Assembly (NCBI GenBank): GCA_018105865.1
Contig: CM030865.1
Coordinates: 8,179,198 to 8,243,197 of the forward strand
Origin: Metaphire vulgaris
Taxonomy: Eukaryota > Annelida > Clitellata > Crassiclitellata > Megascolecidae
Direction of reading: 5' to 3'
Length of the DNA stretch: 64,000 nucleotides
Below are positions 45,021 to 56,411 of the stretch, piece after piece (the first letter of the stretch is position 1; each line of letters starts with the position of its first letter). A program made the position numbers and the translations under genes. Below the pieces are notes generated by a model. It searched no databases. It worked only from the letters and a program-made list of their open reading frames with translations, and had not been told where the DNA came from.

Positions 45021-45401
45021 GACGTCCCTGGTTGTAAGGACAAGAATAAGTAAGCGACTGTCATTTCTTCCCTTTCAATAATTTAACACATCCATATGGA
45101 AGGAGTGGAGCGAGGCAGAATGTGGAATGGAATGGAGTACGAAGTGCGCCAAACTGAATTCCTGGATCCGCCCTGCCAGGGCTGGCGTTATAATCAACAA
45201 AAGTAAAGGAACGTTTTTTCATTGAAACAATAATTAATTATTCCAGTGCACTCACTGATGGACCATCGTACATAACTCGTCGTGTCGTATCCTTGGACAT
45301 GTACTGTAGCGGTGTCTCGAAACAGCCTTCGAGATTAGGAGTCGATCCAGGTCAGTTACGCTTCCTCCAAGAAGATGACTCTCAATGCGCACCATCATGT
45401 C

Positions 45402-45591
45402 CAGGGATATTTTTGAACCTCCTAAGTCCTAACAGCCCGAACCCCCTCCCAATCTGAGACCGACACCCCCAACAACTCCCCCAATCTTAGCCTGGGATGA
45501 ACATATTTTGCTTTTGCTTGTCAGACTTATCGGCAAGGGACTCCCAGAATATGCCGACATTCTCAAATTGATAATCCTAGAAATAACCCTG
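45402..45591. mobile_element. MITE of the CAGGGTTATTTCTAGG family
   Basis: It starts CAGGGATATTTTTGAAC and ends AATCCTAGAAATAACCCTG. The flanks ATCATGTC and ATCATGCC match at 7 of 8, supporting a hAT-type 8-bp duplication for this family. A TTTTGCTTGTCAGAC word is inside. Confidence 0.8.
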
Positions 45592-46188
45592 ATCATGCCT
45601 AGGTGGTATTCCTCTATTATAGTGTTTCCCAAAATGTGGGTCGCAACCCAAAAGTGGTTCGCAGGACTCACTCTAGTGGGTCGCGGGGTAGCGCGAAATT
45701 AGATTCTAAAGTGTCACTTTCTAATCAATACCACAACGTCACAAGGCTTGAAAGTTGCAAACTCCACTGAAACCTCCACTAACAATAGAGAATCTCGGAG
45801 GTGAACGTAGAACAACCTGGCGGTTAAGCGATTTTGCCATACTCATTGGGTTTATAAAACGCGTAACAAAGGTATGTTCTTGGCAAAATTTTTAAAAAGA
45901 TAATTTTCAGGAAATTTCAGTATTTCTCTCTTTTCATCTTAGGCTATTTGGCAAAATATGAATAATTCTGCCTAATATATTTGCCAAATTTTTATTCGAA
46001 CTAAATCAGAGCTTCTGTTTTGCCATTTATTCAAAACTCAGGAGATTCCTTTCAACCAACGTTCGCCAAATGGCGTAATGCAGTTTTTGATATTACATGC
46101 CATTATTAGGATCGCGGCACGTTACAAAACCGTTGAAATGGTCCGCAGTTCCAAGTGTTCCTGCTCTAATTGATTTCATCTCTTGTTC
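45592..46188. other. Probable hAT remnant, no gene
   Basis: AGTGTTTCCCAAAATGTGGG followed by TCGCAACCC is typical of one end of hAT elements. The other end is not clear (TGGTCCGCAGTTCCAAG near 46140). No coding sequence is seen. Confidence 0.4.
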
Positions 46189-46189
46189 T

Positions 46190-46892
46190 TCAACATATTC
46201 GATTTGGTGACATTTAATCACGCGACATTTAATCACGCGACAGTTAATCACCGACACTTAATCACGTGGACATTTAATTACACGACAGTTAATCACGCAA
46301 CAGTTAAGTTAATCACGCGAAAGTTAATCTAACCAATAGGCCACCACAATATAGCCTATACCACAAACTAGCGTTATTTGCTCATAAAACAGTTAATATA
46401 GCACATTTAATGACCCGGAAATAGCGGGATTTTCTCACTCTATTCTTAAATGCTAACTTCTTCGAGGGAGATATACAGTAGAAACATTAATTGCTGGACT
46501 TTGTTTACATTACTAATCAGTCAAATTCGCAGCTTGCCGAGCGTTTACCTCTTGAAGGACCGTAGGCAGCCTCCGTGGTAGACCTCAACTGACCGCATAG
46601 GCTTTATTGCAGCCGAATAAGATTGTTACAAATCAACGTGAAAATACTGATAACTTATATGAATAGATTTGTAAAACTGTAGAATATCGGTTATAACTTG
46701 TTCTTCCATTATTTGTTTTTTTAATAAAATAAAAACTTTAGAAGGTTTAAGACCCGGGACTCCAAACCGAGGTGATTAACTATTGCGCGATTAAATGTCC
46801 ATGTGATTAACTGTCGCGTGATTAAGTGTCGCGTGATAAAATGTCCACGTGATTAAGTTTCGGTGATTAACTGTCGCGTGTAACATATTCAT
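46190..46892. mobile_element. Element with inverted arrays of a 15-bp word at both ends
   Basis: 46212-46335 repeats (A)CATTTAATCACGCGA-like words about eight times. 46775-46885 repeats the complement, TCGCGTGATTAAATGTC-like, about eight times. AACATATTC lies outside both ends (46190-46198 and 46883-46891), a candidate 9-bp target duplication, although seven bases separate the left one from the array. The centre has no gene. Confidence 0.65.
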
Positions 46893-47515
46893 TGAGCTAA
46901 ATTGCGGTTAACAGTTTGAGCTGAATGTTAGACATGTTCCTCCTATTGAATCTTATCCATATCGAATGGATATTCGATTTGCTAGATCTTGAAACTTCAC
47001 AATCAAGCGCAACCATGAAATGAAGCCGCTTTTCGTTTTCATTTCAAACATAGGCGTAAACTTCTATAAGGCCTCTATAGGTTCAAGTCCCCCATTGTTG
47101 AGAGACTACCATAGGGAATGGAGAAGGTAAGAGCTCGGCTCTCTCACTTCTCACTTTTTATTCCAAGTTTACGCAGTGGCGACGCCAGACGTTTGAGAGT
47201 GGGTTCAATGGGGGGGGGGTTATGGCGAGCACGTTGAGGTCTGGGGGCAGGGGGTCAGAGGCGAAGCCCCCCAGAAGCTGAACAACTTTTACTTTTACAA
47301 CATTAGAATTCGTTAGAATAAGTATTCCACAAGCAATGAGTGCATTGAATAAATTTTAAACAATATTTTTATTTATCCGATAAAATTTCTTGCAGATATA
47401 GTAACATGGACGGCCATGGCGGGTCCCACGTAGCCTGATGTAGGCCTACGTCCGACGCACGACTGCTTGTTATATAGATATTTAGAGAACTTGTTATATA
47501 GATATATACAAACAC
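46893..47515. other. Intergenic, no gene seen
   Basis: It includes the MITE-like string GCAGTGGCGACGCCAGACG at about 47175 and a G run; no complete element is resolved. Confidence 0.4.
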
Positions 47516-48880
47516 TATACAGGGCGTAAAAGTAAAACGTGGACCGATGTTTGACATTTAATATCTCGGCCGCGTGTGTAGCGATTTAAATAAAATTTAA
47601 AGGCCATATACCTGGAAATGTGTCAGATGTAGGCCTAATTGCCAAATTTCATGCTGATATCTTTAGTGTTTGCTGAAATATGGCCAACAAACTAAAGAGA
47701 CACGAATTTTAAAATTGACAAAGGAATATAACGGCATTATAAAGTGAAAAAAATTTGTTTATTTTAAGGAATTTTTAGATGACTTGTTGCGAGAGCAGGT
47801 GCCCAAAATGCCCACCCTTAGGAGCTGTCCATTAATTACGTCAACAATTTAGGGGAGGGGGTTTGAAGAAGTTTGACAGTTGTTGACAGGGGAGAGGGGT
47901 CAAGAGAAGTTTACGTCAACAATTTCACTTTTTACAAATAATCAAAAATAGGAAATTTCATGGAATACTACTTATTACAATGGACAAAAGCATGGCGAAA
48001 AAGGTCATCAGCACCACATTTTGACACTCGATGAGCAAAACAGGGAGAAAATGGCCATCACCGCAAAAATAATAACCTTGTTATTGGGACCTGTACGTCA
48101 TTGATCTGGGGGGGGGGTCAAAAGTTTTTGACGTAATTATAGGGGTAACTGAAAGTTGACAGTTGTTGACAAGGGGGAGGCAGCGGCTTCTATCCCCCTT
48201 TTGCAGCCGGGCTCAATTCTCCCCCCTTCATTACAAATCCCCCCAAATTACAAATTCCCCTGTTAATTTGCTCCCTTGTAGACTTAGTATTATATTCAGC
48301 TTTTTATCCTTTGTGTTAGGCATAGCTATCATTGATTACTTCACGGTCAGTGTTATTTTGAATCAATATCAGTCTCGGTTGAGTTCAGATTAGTAGCAAA
48401 ATATGCCCCCCCCCCCATTTTTTCCCGGGCGCAGCTGCGCCCGCCTTAAATAGGGATAGAAGCCCCTGGGGGGAGGGAGTAAAAAATGCCCAAAAATTTA
48501 CATAATTAATGGACAGCCCCTTAGCCTTCACATATGCCAACAAGCGCTTCTTCACTGACAGTATCGACTTTTTGATCTGGTCCTCAGGCAAACTCTCCCA
48601 GATATTCTTCAGCACAGTCTTCAACTCCGTGATGTTCTGTGACTGATACGTTTGATATCTATTGAGCATGATTTCCCAGACGTGGAAGTCAAATGGATTG
48701 ATATCTGTGGAGTTGGGTGGCCAGTCATCTTTCTTGATGAAATCTTGACAATTTTGCTTCAGACAATCCTGGGCCTGGGCCCGGAGGGCAGATGCTCCGT
48801 CTTTCTGGAATATAAAATCTTCTAGCAAATCATGACAGCCCTGCATGAGATCTGGTAGCAGCTGAGTTACGTACAGGGCC
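47516..48880 (-). mobile_element. mariner-like element with decayed transposase, interrupted
   Basis: The minus-strand translation reads FQKDGASALRAQAQDCLKQN, DWPPNSTDINPFDFHVWEIM, then LPEDQIKKSILSVKKRLLAY and, beyond an insertion, GGHFGHL. F-Q-x-DGA, W-PPNS-DINP and the C-terminal GGHFEHL block are mariner-family features. The N-terminal half is missing and frames are broken. 47516-47760 would be its 3' UTR and end. Confidence 0.75.
47821..48520. mobile_element. Inverted-ended element inserted in the mariner-like transposase
   Basis: The ends are GGAGCTGTCCATTAATTACG and ATAATTAATGGACAGCCCC, flanked by TTA on both sides (47818-47820 and 48521-48523). Removing it rejoins the mariner reading VKAKG-GHFGHL. 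The ends resemble the GGGGCC(G)TCCATAAATGAC family, so the two may share a transposase. The interior has G/C-run MITE-like sequence. Confidence 0.75.
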
Positions 48881-49063
48881 GCTGAGAGAGGGGCAGGTGG
48901 GGCAACTGCACAGGGACCCGGCGGTCTCGAGGGTGGGGCGGCGGGCCCATGATGAATACGTATAATTAACAATATGAATAATAACACTAAAGTAGAGGGG
49001 GCCCGGTGAGCAAAAGGGGGACCCGCGTGAAAAGGTTGACAAGCAAAAAAGGTCAAGTAATTT

Positions 49064-49390
49064 CAGTTTTTATTCTAGGCCTGTTTTGGGGGGATTTCCC
49101 CCCAAAGTTTGAAAATTGCCCCCAAATTTCTATATGTTGCATTGGGGGATGGAAATTTCCCCCCTCCCCAAAGTGTGATGAGAGGGGATTTTTTGTGGGA
49201 GAGGGGGAAAATATAAGGCTGACCATTATATACCGAAGGATGATGACGAGCTTTTTTTTGCTTGTCACGACATTCGGGAAGGGAAAACCTTTTTTTGCTT
49301 GTCAAGCTTTTTGGGGAGACAAATCTTCCCCCCCCCAACATTTCAAACTCCCCCCAATGTGCAATGTCAAGGTGGCTAGAATAAACACTG
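49064..49390. mobile_element. MITE with CAGTGTTTATTCTAG ends, 9-bp duplication, copy 1
   Basis: The ends are CAGTTTTTATTCTAGGCC and GGCTAGAATAAACACTG. A perfect 9-bp duplication AAGTAATTT flanks it (49055-49063 and 49391-49399). Inside are two GCTTGTC words bounding a short segment. A 9-bp duplication suggests a Mutator-like mover. Confidence 0.85.
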
Positions 49391-49448
49391 AAGTAATTTT
49401 ATTCTGCACAGGGGCCCGGAATTTCTCTTGGCGGGTCTGGTTACGTAG

Positions 49449-49567
49449 CACACTCCTGCACGGAATCGACTCGATCTGAGCATGCTACAACTTCTCAGTC
49501 TGAGACGTTTTCAATGCTTCGTAACGATGAAGATTCATGGGGAAAATGTAGCGAAGATCAGGAGGAT
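49449..49567 (+). CDS. Possible internal exon of an unidentified plus-strand gene
   Basis: An open stretch reads HSCTESTRSEHATTSQSETF followed by SMLRNDEDSWGKCSEDQED and stops exactly at a consensus donor, GAT|GTAAGTA. An AG acceptor (GGTTACGTAG) lies at 49447-49448. The exon would enter in phase 1 and leave in phase 0 (119 nt). The amino acid content (Ser, Glu, Asp, Thr) is protein-like and no repeat explains it, but no family is recognised and no partner exon was found. Confidence 0.35.
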
Positions 49568-49856
49568 GTAAGTAAATATTTGCAACGGAACAATTTTGGC
49601 TACTTGGAAAAAAACATAAGCTGAAGATGGCAATTGTGCAACATGGCCCAGAAAAAGATTTCAAAATAAGAGCGGCGACCTTTTTTCTTGCTTGCCAACC
49701 ATCAGGTCAGACAGATAGGGGGGAGGGAAAAATTGTTTGGCCCCACCACTCTCTGAACGCCACTGGGAAAGTGATGTCGAGTTTGGGCACCCACTTTTTA
49801 ATCCAAGTTTACACTACGATCGATGACGTTTAGCTCATCACGAAAAGGGCATCCAT

Positions 49857-50048
49857 CAGTGTTTATTCTAGGCCTTCTTAGGGGGGAAATTTCCCCCCCA
49901 AAGTTTGAAAATTCCCCCCCAAATTTTTTTAGATGTTGGCTGGGGAAATGGAAATTTCCCCCCCCCCAAACGTGTGGAAACTCAAACCTTGTCCCCCCCA
50001 GACATTTCAAAATCACCCCCAATGTTAAGGGGGCTAGAATAAACACTG
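49857..50048. mobile_element. MITE with CAGTGTTTATTCTAG ends, 9-bp duplication, copy 2
   Basis: The ends are CAGTGTTTATTCTAGGCC and GGGGCTAGAATAAACACTG. A perfect 9-bp duplication GGCATCCAT flanks it (49848-49856 and 50049-50057). Runs of C and AAGTTTGAAAATTCCCCCC match copy 1. Confidence 0.9.
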
Positions 50049-50057
50049 GGCATCCAT

Positions 50058-51430
50058 AGTTTTAATGCTTATGAATCTTTGTGTGTACAGTAATTTTACT
50101 TTAAAACATTTGAATAATATTCGGCCGTTGACAAAAGCCTTTTTAATTCTATCCTTTATTTAATAGTCAGCCAGTGAAGTGTTTTGAGAACAGGTGCGCG
50201 ATATGCTCATATTCGATTATTCCAGTGCTAACAAATGCTGAATTTTATGCAGGTGGTTAAGATTTGATTTGAAAGTATATAGCAAATTGCAATAGTCCAG
50301 AGTAAGTTTACAATGTTTCATATAAATGCAAATATTTTACCATTAGGCCTATTACAAAACTATGCAGGTCTACAAATTCTGTCTAAATTCTAATTTACAC
50401 CAAACATGAAAGTTGAATCAATATTTAATAGCCAAAACTCAAGTTTCAAATTTGATATAATTGAGATGTACAAAATAAGGATCATACATGGAGTACTCAT
50501 GACTGTACAATCACACAACAGTATATTGGAACAAAAGAAAACTCACCAAGAATGCTTCTGTTAGACTATCTTAAAAATAAATGCATTAGAAAGATTTTCA
50601 AAGACTTCAATAATGTTTCGGCATACCGTATTATCTAGAGTATAATATGCGCTTTTTCCTTTAAAAATCAGTGCAAAGTATACCCCCCCCCCAATTTGAG
50701 ACCAACACCCCCAATCTCAGCTATGGGATGACCTTATTTTGCTTGTCATACTTTTTTTGCCAGAGGACCCCCAGAATTTACCGACACCCCCAAATTGATA
50801 ATCCTAGAAATAACCGTGTGTTATGCATAGGAATGAAATTTTTCTACACTTTTCAGTAAAATACTACTAATTTCTATGAAACACATTTAGTGCTATAAGC
50901 TGATGACCAAGCATTATTATCAAGGTGCTATACAATTTCATGAATTTAAAAAATTACTGGTACTTGCACCTAATTTACAAAAGTAGTAGGCAAAAATGGG
51001 CTATAATAGAAAAATTTGACTTTGATACCAAATGAGAAAATAGTAGGATTATGTCCAGTAGCAGCTATCAACCAGACTGATTAAAGATCTATGAAGCTGT
51101 AGACTCTAAATAAATACAATACTTTCAAATATAAATACCTTTAAAAGTACAAGATTTGAAAAGATGCAAATGCCTGAAATTTGTCTCACTGCTCTCAAGA
51201 TATGTGACATCAAGTGGCAAAGTAGGCCACTGGCTCTTTTATGCAGAGTAAAAGTGGAAAAGGTGCCAAAAAGGCTATCTAACAATTCACTCTCACTTTG
51301 ATACAGTGCAGTTATGTTCTCGGGCAAAATTTTGTGTGTGCATTATATGAATATATGTAGGTTTTAAGATGTTTAAATTATAACTCTCGAAACTAGGGGG
51401 TGTGTATTATCCAAACCGGTGCATTATACC
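50058..51430. other. Intergenic, one MITE remnant, no gene
   Basis: 50670-50815 resembles the CAGGGTTATTTCTAGG family (ATTTGAGACCAACACCCCC, TTTTGCTTGTCATAC, GATAATCCTAGAAATAACC), with the left end lost. The rest is A+T-rich. Confidence 0.55.
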
Positions 51431-51487
51431 AGAGATGATGATGATGATGATGATGATGATGATCATCATCATCATCATCATCATCCA
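51431..51487. repeat. (ATG)n-(ATC)n tract at the 3' end of the RTE-like element
   Basis: GATGATG units turn into CATCATC units, forming a foldback. It lies right at the minus-strand 3' end of the RTE-like element, where such elements carry short tandem tails. Confidence 0.9.
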
Positions 51488-53216
51488 GCTCTGTTGGTGC
51501 TGTACTTGTAGGTGTCAACAGCCTGAATTACAATTTGCCTCCATCTTTCTTGGTCCTGTGCTGCTTTGGTTAGTATGTGCAGCTCGCATTCCCCAGTCCA
51601 CGATATCATGTAGAGTAGTACACTGAACATCAGGGGTCTTCGTCCTCCAGCTGTGTCCAGCCATCGACTTCTCCATGACATCTCTCCAAAGTTCTCTGTC
51701 CTTTGCTATTTCTTCCAAAGTCATTTGGTGTCTTCGTCAGTTTTTCCGTTGAGATTCAGTCCTGCCACGTGTAGCAGGGCAGACAGACTGAAAGAGGTTC
51801 CAATCCATCCACCCATCATCTTTTCGGTCTTCCTTTAGATCTTCTCCCTTCTGGCTTGTAGTTAAAAATTTGTTTTGGGTTTCTTATTTCTTCCATTCTG
51901 AGTATGTGTCCAGTCCATTTCATTCTTCTCTCTCTGATGACTTCCATGATGCTCAGTTGCAGTGTTCTCTCTCTAACTTCTTCGTTTGTTATATGTTCTT
52001 TGTATCCAATCCTTAGTATTCTTCTGAACCATTTATTTTCTGTTGCTATTATTTTTTTATCCAATTCGTTTTTTATGGTCCAAGATTCACGTCCATATAA
52101 TTGTATTGGTATTACACAAGTGTTGAGAATTCTTAATTTTGTTTTCATCCCAATGTCAAGTCTTTTGAAAATCTTGGTATGTAGCCTGTTGAAGGTTGAT
52201 CCTGCCATTACTATTCTTCTTTTGATCTCCAAGTCCGAGCCTCCCTTTGCTTCCAATTCACTTCCCAAGTAAACAAATTTCTTCACCATTTCAATTTCTT
52301 TTCCATTGTGTGTTACTTTTGGGCAATTTCCAACTTTCTTTGTAATTGGCATTATTTTTGTTTTATTAGTGTTTATTTGTAATCCAAATTTTCCACTCTC
52401 TGCTATTAGACATGTATCATCAGCATATTCTGCATCATCTATATTTCCTGGCTTTAGAGATGTTTCCAACCCACTTGTATTTTCAATTCGTCTCATGTTG
52501 TAATTTAATATAATGTTGATTGGTGATAGGACACATCCTTGTCTAAATCCTGTTTTGATTTTGAACCACTCAGTTTCTTCTCCATCAATTCTGATACATG
52601 CTAAAACTGTGCTGTATAAATTTTCAATTATCCTGATTATTTTGGCATGAATGCCATATTTCCCCAGGAGTTTCCATGCCCCTTTTCTCCAGACAGAGTC
52701 ATAAGCTTGGGCAAAATTGATGAAGCACATGACCAAATCTTCATTAAATTCTAGTTTTTTTTTCAATGAGTTGTCAAAGGACGAAGGTTTGGTCGGAACA
52801 TCCTCTACCCATCCTGAATCCACAATGGTTTTCCTGAGAGTTTCATCCACGGTATTCTTTATTCTGTTTAACATGACTCTAGTGAAAACTTTCCCTGGTA
52901 CACTTAAAAGACTGATTCCTCTGGCGTTGTTGCATTCTTTTCTGTCTCCTTTCTTGTGTATTGGTGTCATAATTGCTTTTCTCCAGTTTAATCGTGTTTT
53001 CTCAGTTTTCCATACTGCTGATATGACCCGATGTAGCCACTTGATTGTATACACACCAGTGTTTTGGAGCATTTCTGCTGTGATATTGCAGAGTCCTGGG
53101 GCTTTGTTTTTCCTTATCTGTTTCACTGCCCTTTCTATCTCTTTCATTGTAATATCATTGTCTTCTTCACATAACTCATCCTCTGTTTTACATCTAAGAG
53201 ATAATACGGTAAGCAA
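51488..53216 (-). mobile_element. RTE-like non-LTR retrotransposon, 5'-truncated, with a long intact RT frame
   Basis: A 466-residue frame (51816-53216) covers the reverse transcriptase. KQIRKNKAPGLCNITAEML is fingers motif, INFAQAYDSVWR is motif A, TGFRQGCVLSPINIIL is motif B, EYADDTCLIAES is motif C with the Y-A-D-D catalytic pair, and KFVYLGSELEAKGGSD follows. The tail RRMKWTGHILRMEEIRNPKQ and RRSKGRPKR ends in a frame break, and coding similarity continues to about 51500. The endonuclease domain is missing. The intact RT frame suggests relatively recent insertion. RTE-like is inferred from the tail and the trinucleotide 3' end. Confidence 0.85.
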
Positions 53217-53424
53217 ATTCTAAGTGTTTACCAAGAAATCTGTTGAATTATTATGAACTGTATGAATTTATGACAAATTTCCCAAAAAGAAGTTCAATTC
53301 AAATATTTTATTCATCTGTGAATTGGATTGAGTTTGCAGGATCAAATGTATCAGCTGATTCAATACAAAACATAATATTTACACTAATCTAATTCACATA
53401 AAAACTTTCTAATGACTGTAATAT

Positions 53425-53482
<58 letters not shown>
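53425..53482. repeat. (GAT)n microsatellite
   Basis: About 18 GAT units. Confidence 0.95.
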
Positions 53483-53739
53483 AAAACTGATTAACACAAA
53501 TAAGAGCTGGAAAGTGAAAATTATTCATCATTAAGAGTAAGTTTGCAAGCCAAAGAATCAGAAATTCTGTTTACATATTCAATCACTGGTAGCAATAGTG
53601 CTGGTAATTGTTTGAGAGATCAGCAACTTCATTAAACATAAAATGTCCATTTAAAATAACTTACATAATTTTGGCATCTATCTACAACATCCATAAAGGA
53701 ATTAATAGAAAACACCACCACAAGTGCAGATACACAAGA

Positions 53740-53966
53740 TTATTTCAGACTTTTCTGAACAGCTCTTGTCCCATATTTGTCTCCCCAAGAATGTAGCACA
53801 CTAGATAAATGGGAAAGCTCTTCTAATGAGGTCTGTGACCATCCTTGAAGTAATGAAGTGTTATAATTCCAGTTAGCTTGCAAAGTGAAAACCTCGTGAT
53901 ATGTTTGTCTCTTATGTATTAAGACAGTGTCAAGAGTTTGAAATCTGAAGTGTCTCATCTGAGAAC
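53740..53966 (-). CDS. Possible terminal exon of an unidentified minus-strand gene
   Basis: After the acceptor CTATTGGCCTTTAG (minus strand) the frame reads SQMRHFRFQTLDTVLIHKRQ, then TYHEVFTLQANWNYNTSLLQ, WSQTSLEELSHLSSVLHSWG and DKYGTRAVQKSLK before a stop. It looks like globular protein and is not repeat-derived. The exon enters in phase 1. It lies downstream of the minus-strand gene at 57-63 kb, but phases do not connect it directly to the exon at 57108-57222. I do not recognise the family. Confidence 0.4.
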
Positions 53967-54727
53967 CTAAAGGCCAATAGATTTTTCTTAGCATTTTCTA
54001 GTGATGAAATACACAAGCAATGAACCATTCTGCTCAAATTTATGTCAACAGTTACTTTAAATTTAGTGGGAACCACCACCCATAGTCCTATTACCTACCA
54101 TAATTTTTCACAATTACAAACTTAGAAATATATTTTGTGGTTTAACTCACAATCAGAGGCTATATATTTTTCATACAATGTCACTGTGTGCTCCAAAGAT
54201 TTTGGGTCCTAGATAGAAGAATAAAATAGTTCTATACACTATCTATAAAAGAAAAATGTAAAAATACCAGCTGGAATTCATATATCAATTGTACAGAGAA
54301 GGAATGTTTGAGGAATACATGTGAGACTGCAAAAATTAACCTATCATTTTGAAATAACGATCAAAAGATCTAAGTCTGCAACTCTTGTTGTTTCAGATAA
54401 TGAATTAGTCTGCAAAAAATTTAACCCAGGTCCTGAATCAAATGTTGCACTTCCAGTTTAACTATTAATCTGGCTAAACTATTAATCTGGCTAAAGTACA
54501 AGCAAAAAATTAAAGTCAATCACTATTCAACATGAAAATCAAACAACTGCTCAATAGACTGTACTGAATCAGCTACATAAGATATCTAATAGCAGTAAAT
54601 AAAAATAGATTTACATACACTCAATCTCTTTCAGGATCAAACAAATGAATATGATGTCAGCAAACTAAAGTAAATTTTCCTTAAAATTAAAATACTGCTG
54701 CATTAAAGGAAATTGAGTCTATGTGCC
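53967..54727. other. Intergenic or intronic, no gene seen
   Basis: A+T-rich sequence without recognisable features. Confidence 0.4.
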
Positions 54728-55613
54728 TTAACCCTTTAATGCCAACCTCGCCATTACCCAGCCTGACGCTGCACCACGAGCCTGGCTTTACCCGGCCATG
54801 GCATTAAATGATTTTCAAAGGTCTTAAATATGCAGAATTCTATATTTCTCAAGTCCATGGATTACCGGTAGATATTAGTGGGTTGGATGATTATCAACCA
54901 ATCCTGAATCACGTAAGACAAAAAATAGCAGCAAATTACAGCTGGCATTTAAAAGCCTTTATATTTTTGGAAGTAGGTCGCCACATGTTCAATAATCACA
55001 GTGTGGTGTGAATATTTCATTGTTTTCTCCAAAATGGCGAAAAGATTGCGTTTAGAAAACATTCTCTCAGCTCTCAATAATGTTGAAAGTGACTTTCCAA
55101 GCAGTTCAGATGAGTAAGAACCATCTTCACAATTGTCTGATCTGTCTTCGAAAGTCTCCGCTGGCGAGGATTTAGATGAAGGGTGCTCAGATTAGAGTCT
55201 ATATCTCTGCCATATTTGATCAGATTTACACAATTCTTGTCTTAAAACATTCATTTTTGTTCCATTTTGCCACTCAACTTAGATAGCTTGTCATTCCAAA
55301 AGTTTGGCTTCCGAGCTTTGAATAAAAATTTTTGGTTTTTTGGGAGGGGTGGCCTGTTTTCGGTATGCAGGAGAACTGAAAATTTTGTTTACCACTTTTT
55401 TCATGGATGGCTAGAAAGAAAAATGAAAGTCCTAAAAAATGAGGTATGCCACAGTTTTGTAGCTATCATATAGCCCCAGCAACCACAAGTTGAAAACAAT
55501 TATTTTTGCCTGAAAAACGGCCAAAAGTCCCAGCATCCAGCACTTTTCCAGGTCGGATTCTCCTGGTTGTGTGGAGCTTTCCGTTTAAGGGCACCTCGGC
55601 ATTAAAGGGTTAG
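54728..55613 (+). mobile_element. piggyBac-like element with a broken transposase start
   Basis: TTAA and CCCTTTAATGCCAACCTCG open it; CACCTCGGCATTAAAGGG and TTAG close it. These are inverted ends at a TTAA-type site (one base changed). At 55035 a frame reads MAKRLRLENILSALNNVESD then FPSSSDE before a stop, followed by EPSSQLSDLSSKVSAGEDLD. This is like the acidic N-terminus of piggyBac transposases. The catalytic part is missing. Confidence 0.65.
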
Positions 55614-56411
55614 GCATCTGGAGGATAAATGTTTTAATAGACACTGTTCCAGTCAAGAGTTGGTTGATTAGACCCAAATAAATCAAGAGTTGTACAGATG
55701 CAGGTTCTCACATTTTTACAATTTATAAGCTGTAAAAACAATCAGCACAATATACAGTCAAATAATAAAATAAATGTGTCAGGCTTATGTGCCTCCAGCG
55801 ATCAGTGACCACCAACATTCAAGCACCTTCTACGCCTCATCCAAAAATCAGGCACAGAATCTGTCACTCACCAAATGCTATCTACCACCATCAGCATCAT
55901 CATGCTCAGAATTCTGCTCTTTCAAACAAAAGAGCTTCTTGCTGATCGAAACCCAACTTTCTCAGCAAAATTTTCAAGTAAGCTTGAAAACCCACTTCCT
56001 CCACCGATTGACCAAGATGCGGCTGACTGACTGGCAACTGACGGATAAAGCTGAAGAAATATTCGTCGAACTTCTTTCAAGTTCAGTTTTCTCGTAGACT
56101 CATTTGGGTTCAAATTGCTGGACATCTCTGGCAATCTGTGGGAAAGATTTATATGCCTAGAATTGAAACTCTGTTGATTTTAATGATGACGACTTAAATA
56201 AGTGAAATAGGCTATTGATTGATGTGCTATAGAAGTGCTGGTTCTGTAGGGGCTGGTTTCTTTGAAAGCGGCCAGGCCAGCTAGCACTCTAATTTGAAGC
56301 TATGACTATCTCCATTTCCTATGACCATATAAGGCTAGGTTACAAGTTTTTTTAAGGCAAAGGTTAAAATAGATGCATAAACTTGAATAGGGGTTCTTTC
56401 CCTCTTGCTCC
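55614..56411. other. No supported gene
   Basis: A 107-codon plus-strand frame at 55774-56097 has no recognisable motif and overlaps equally long minus-strand frames. Left uncalled. Confidence 0.35.

Noticed and set aside
46212..46885. CRISPR-like array
   Set aside because: Repeats are about 15 bp and directly adjacent with no unique spacers, occur inverted at two sites, and the DNA is animal.
55774..56097. 107-residue plus-strand frame
   Set aside because: No motif, no splice or promoter context, and equally long opposing frames; could be decayed repeat.
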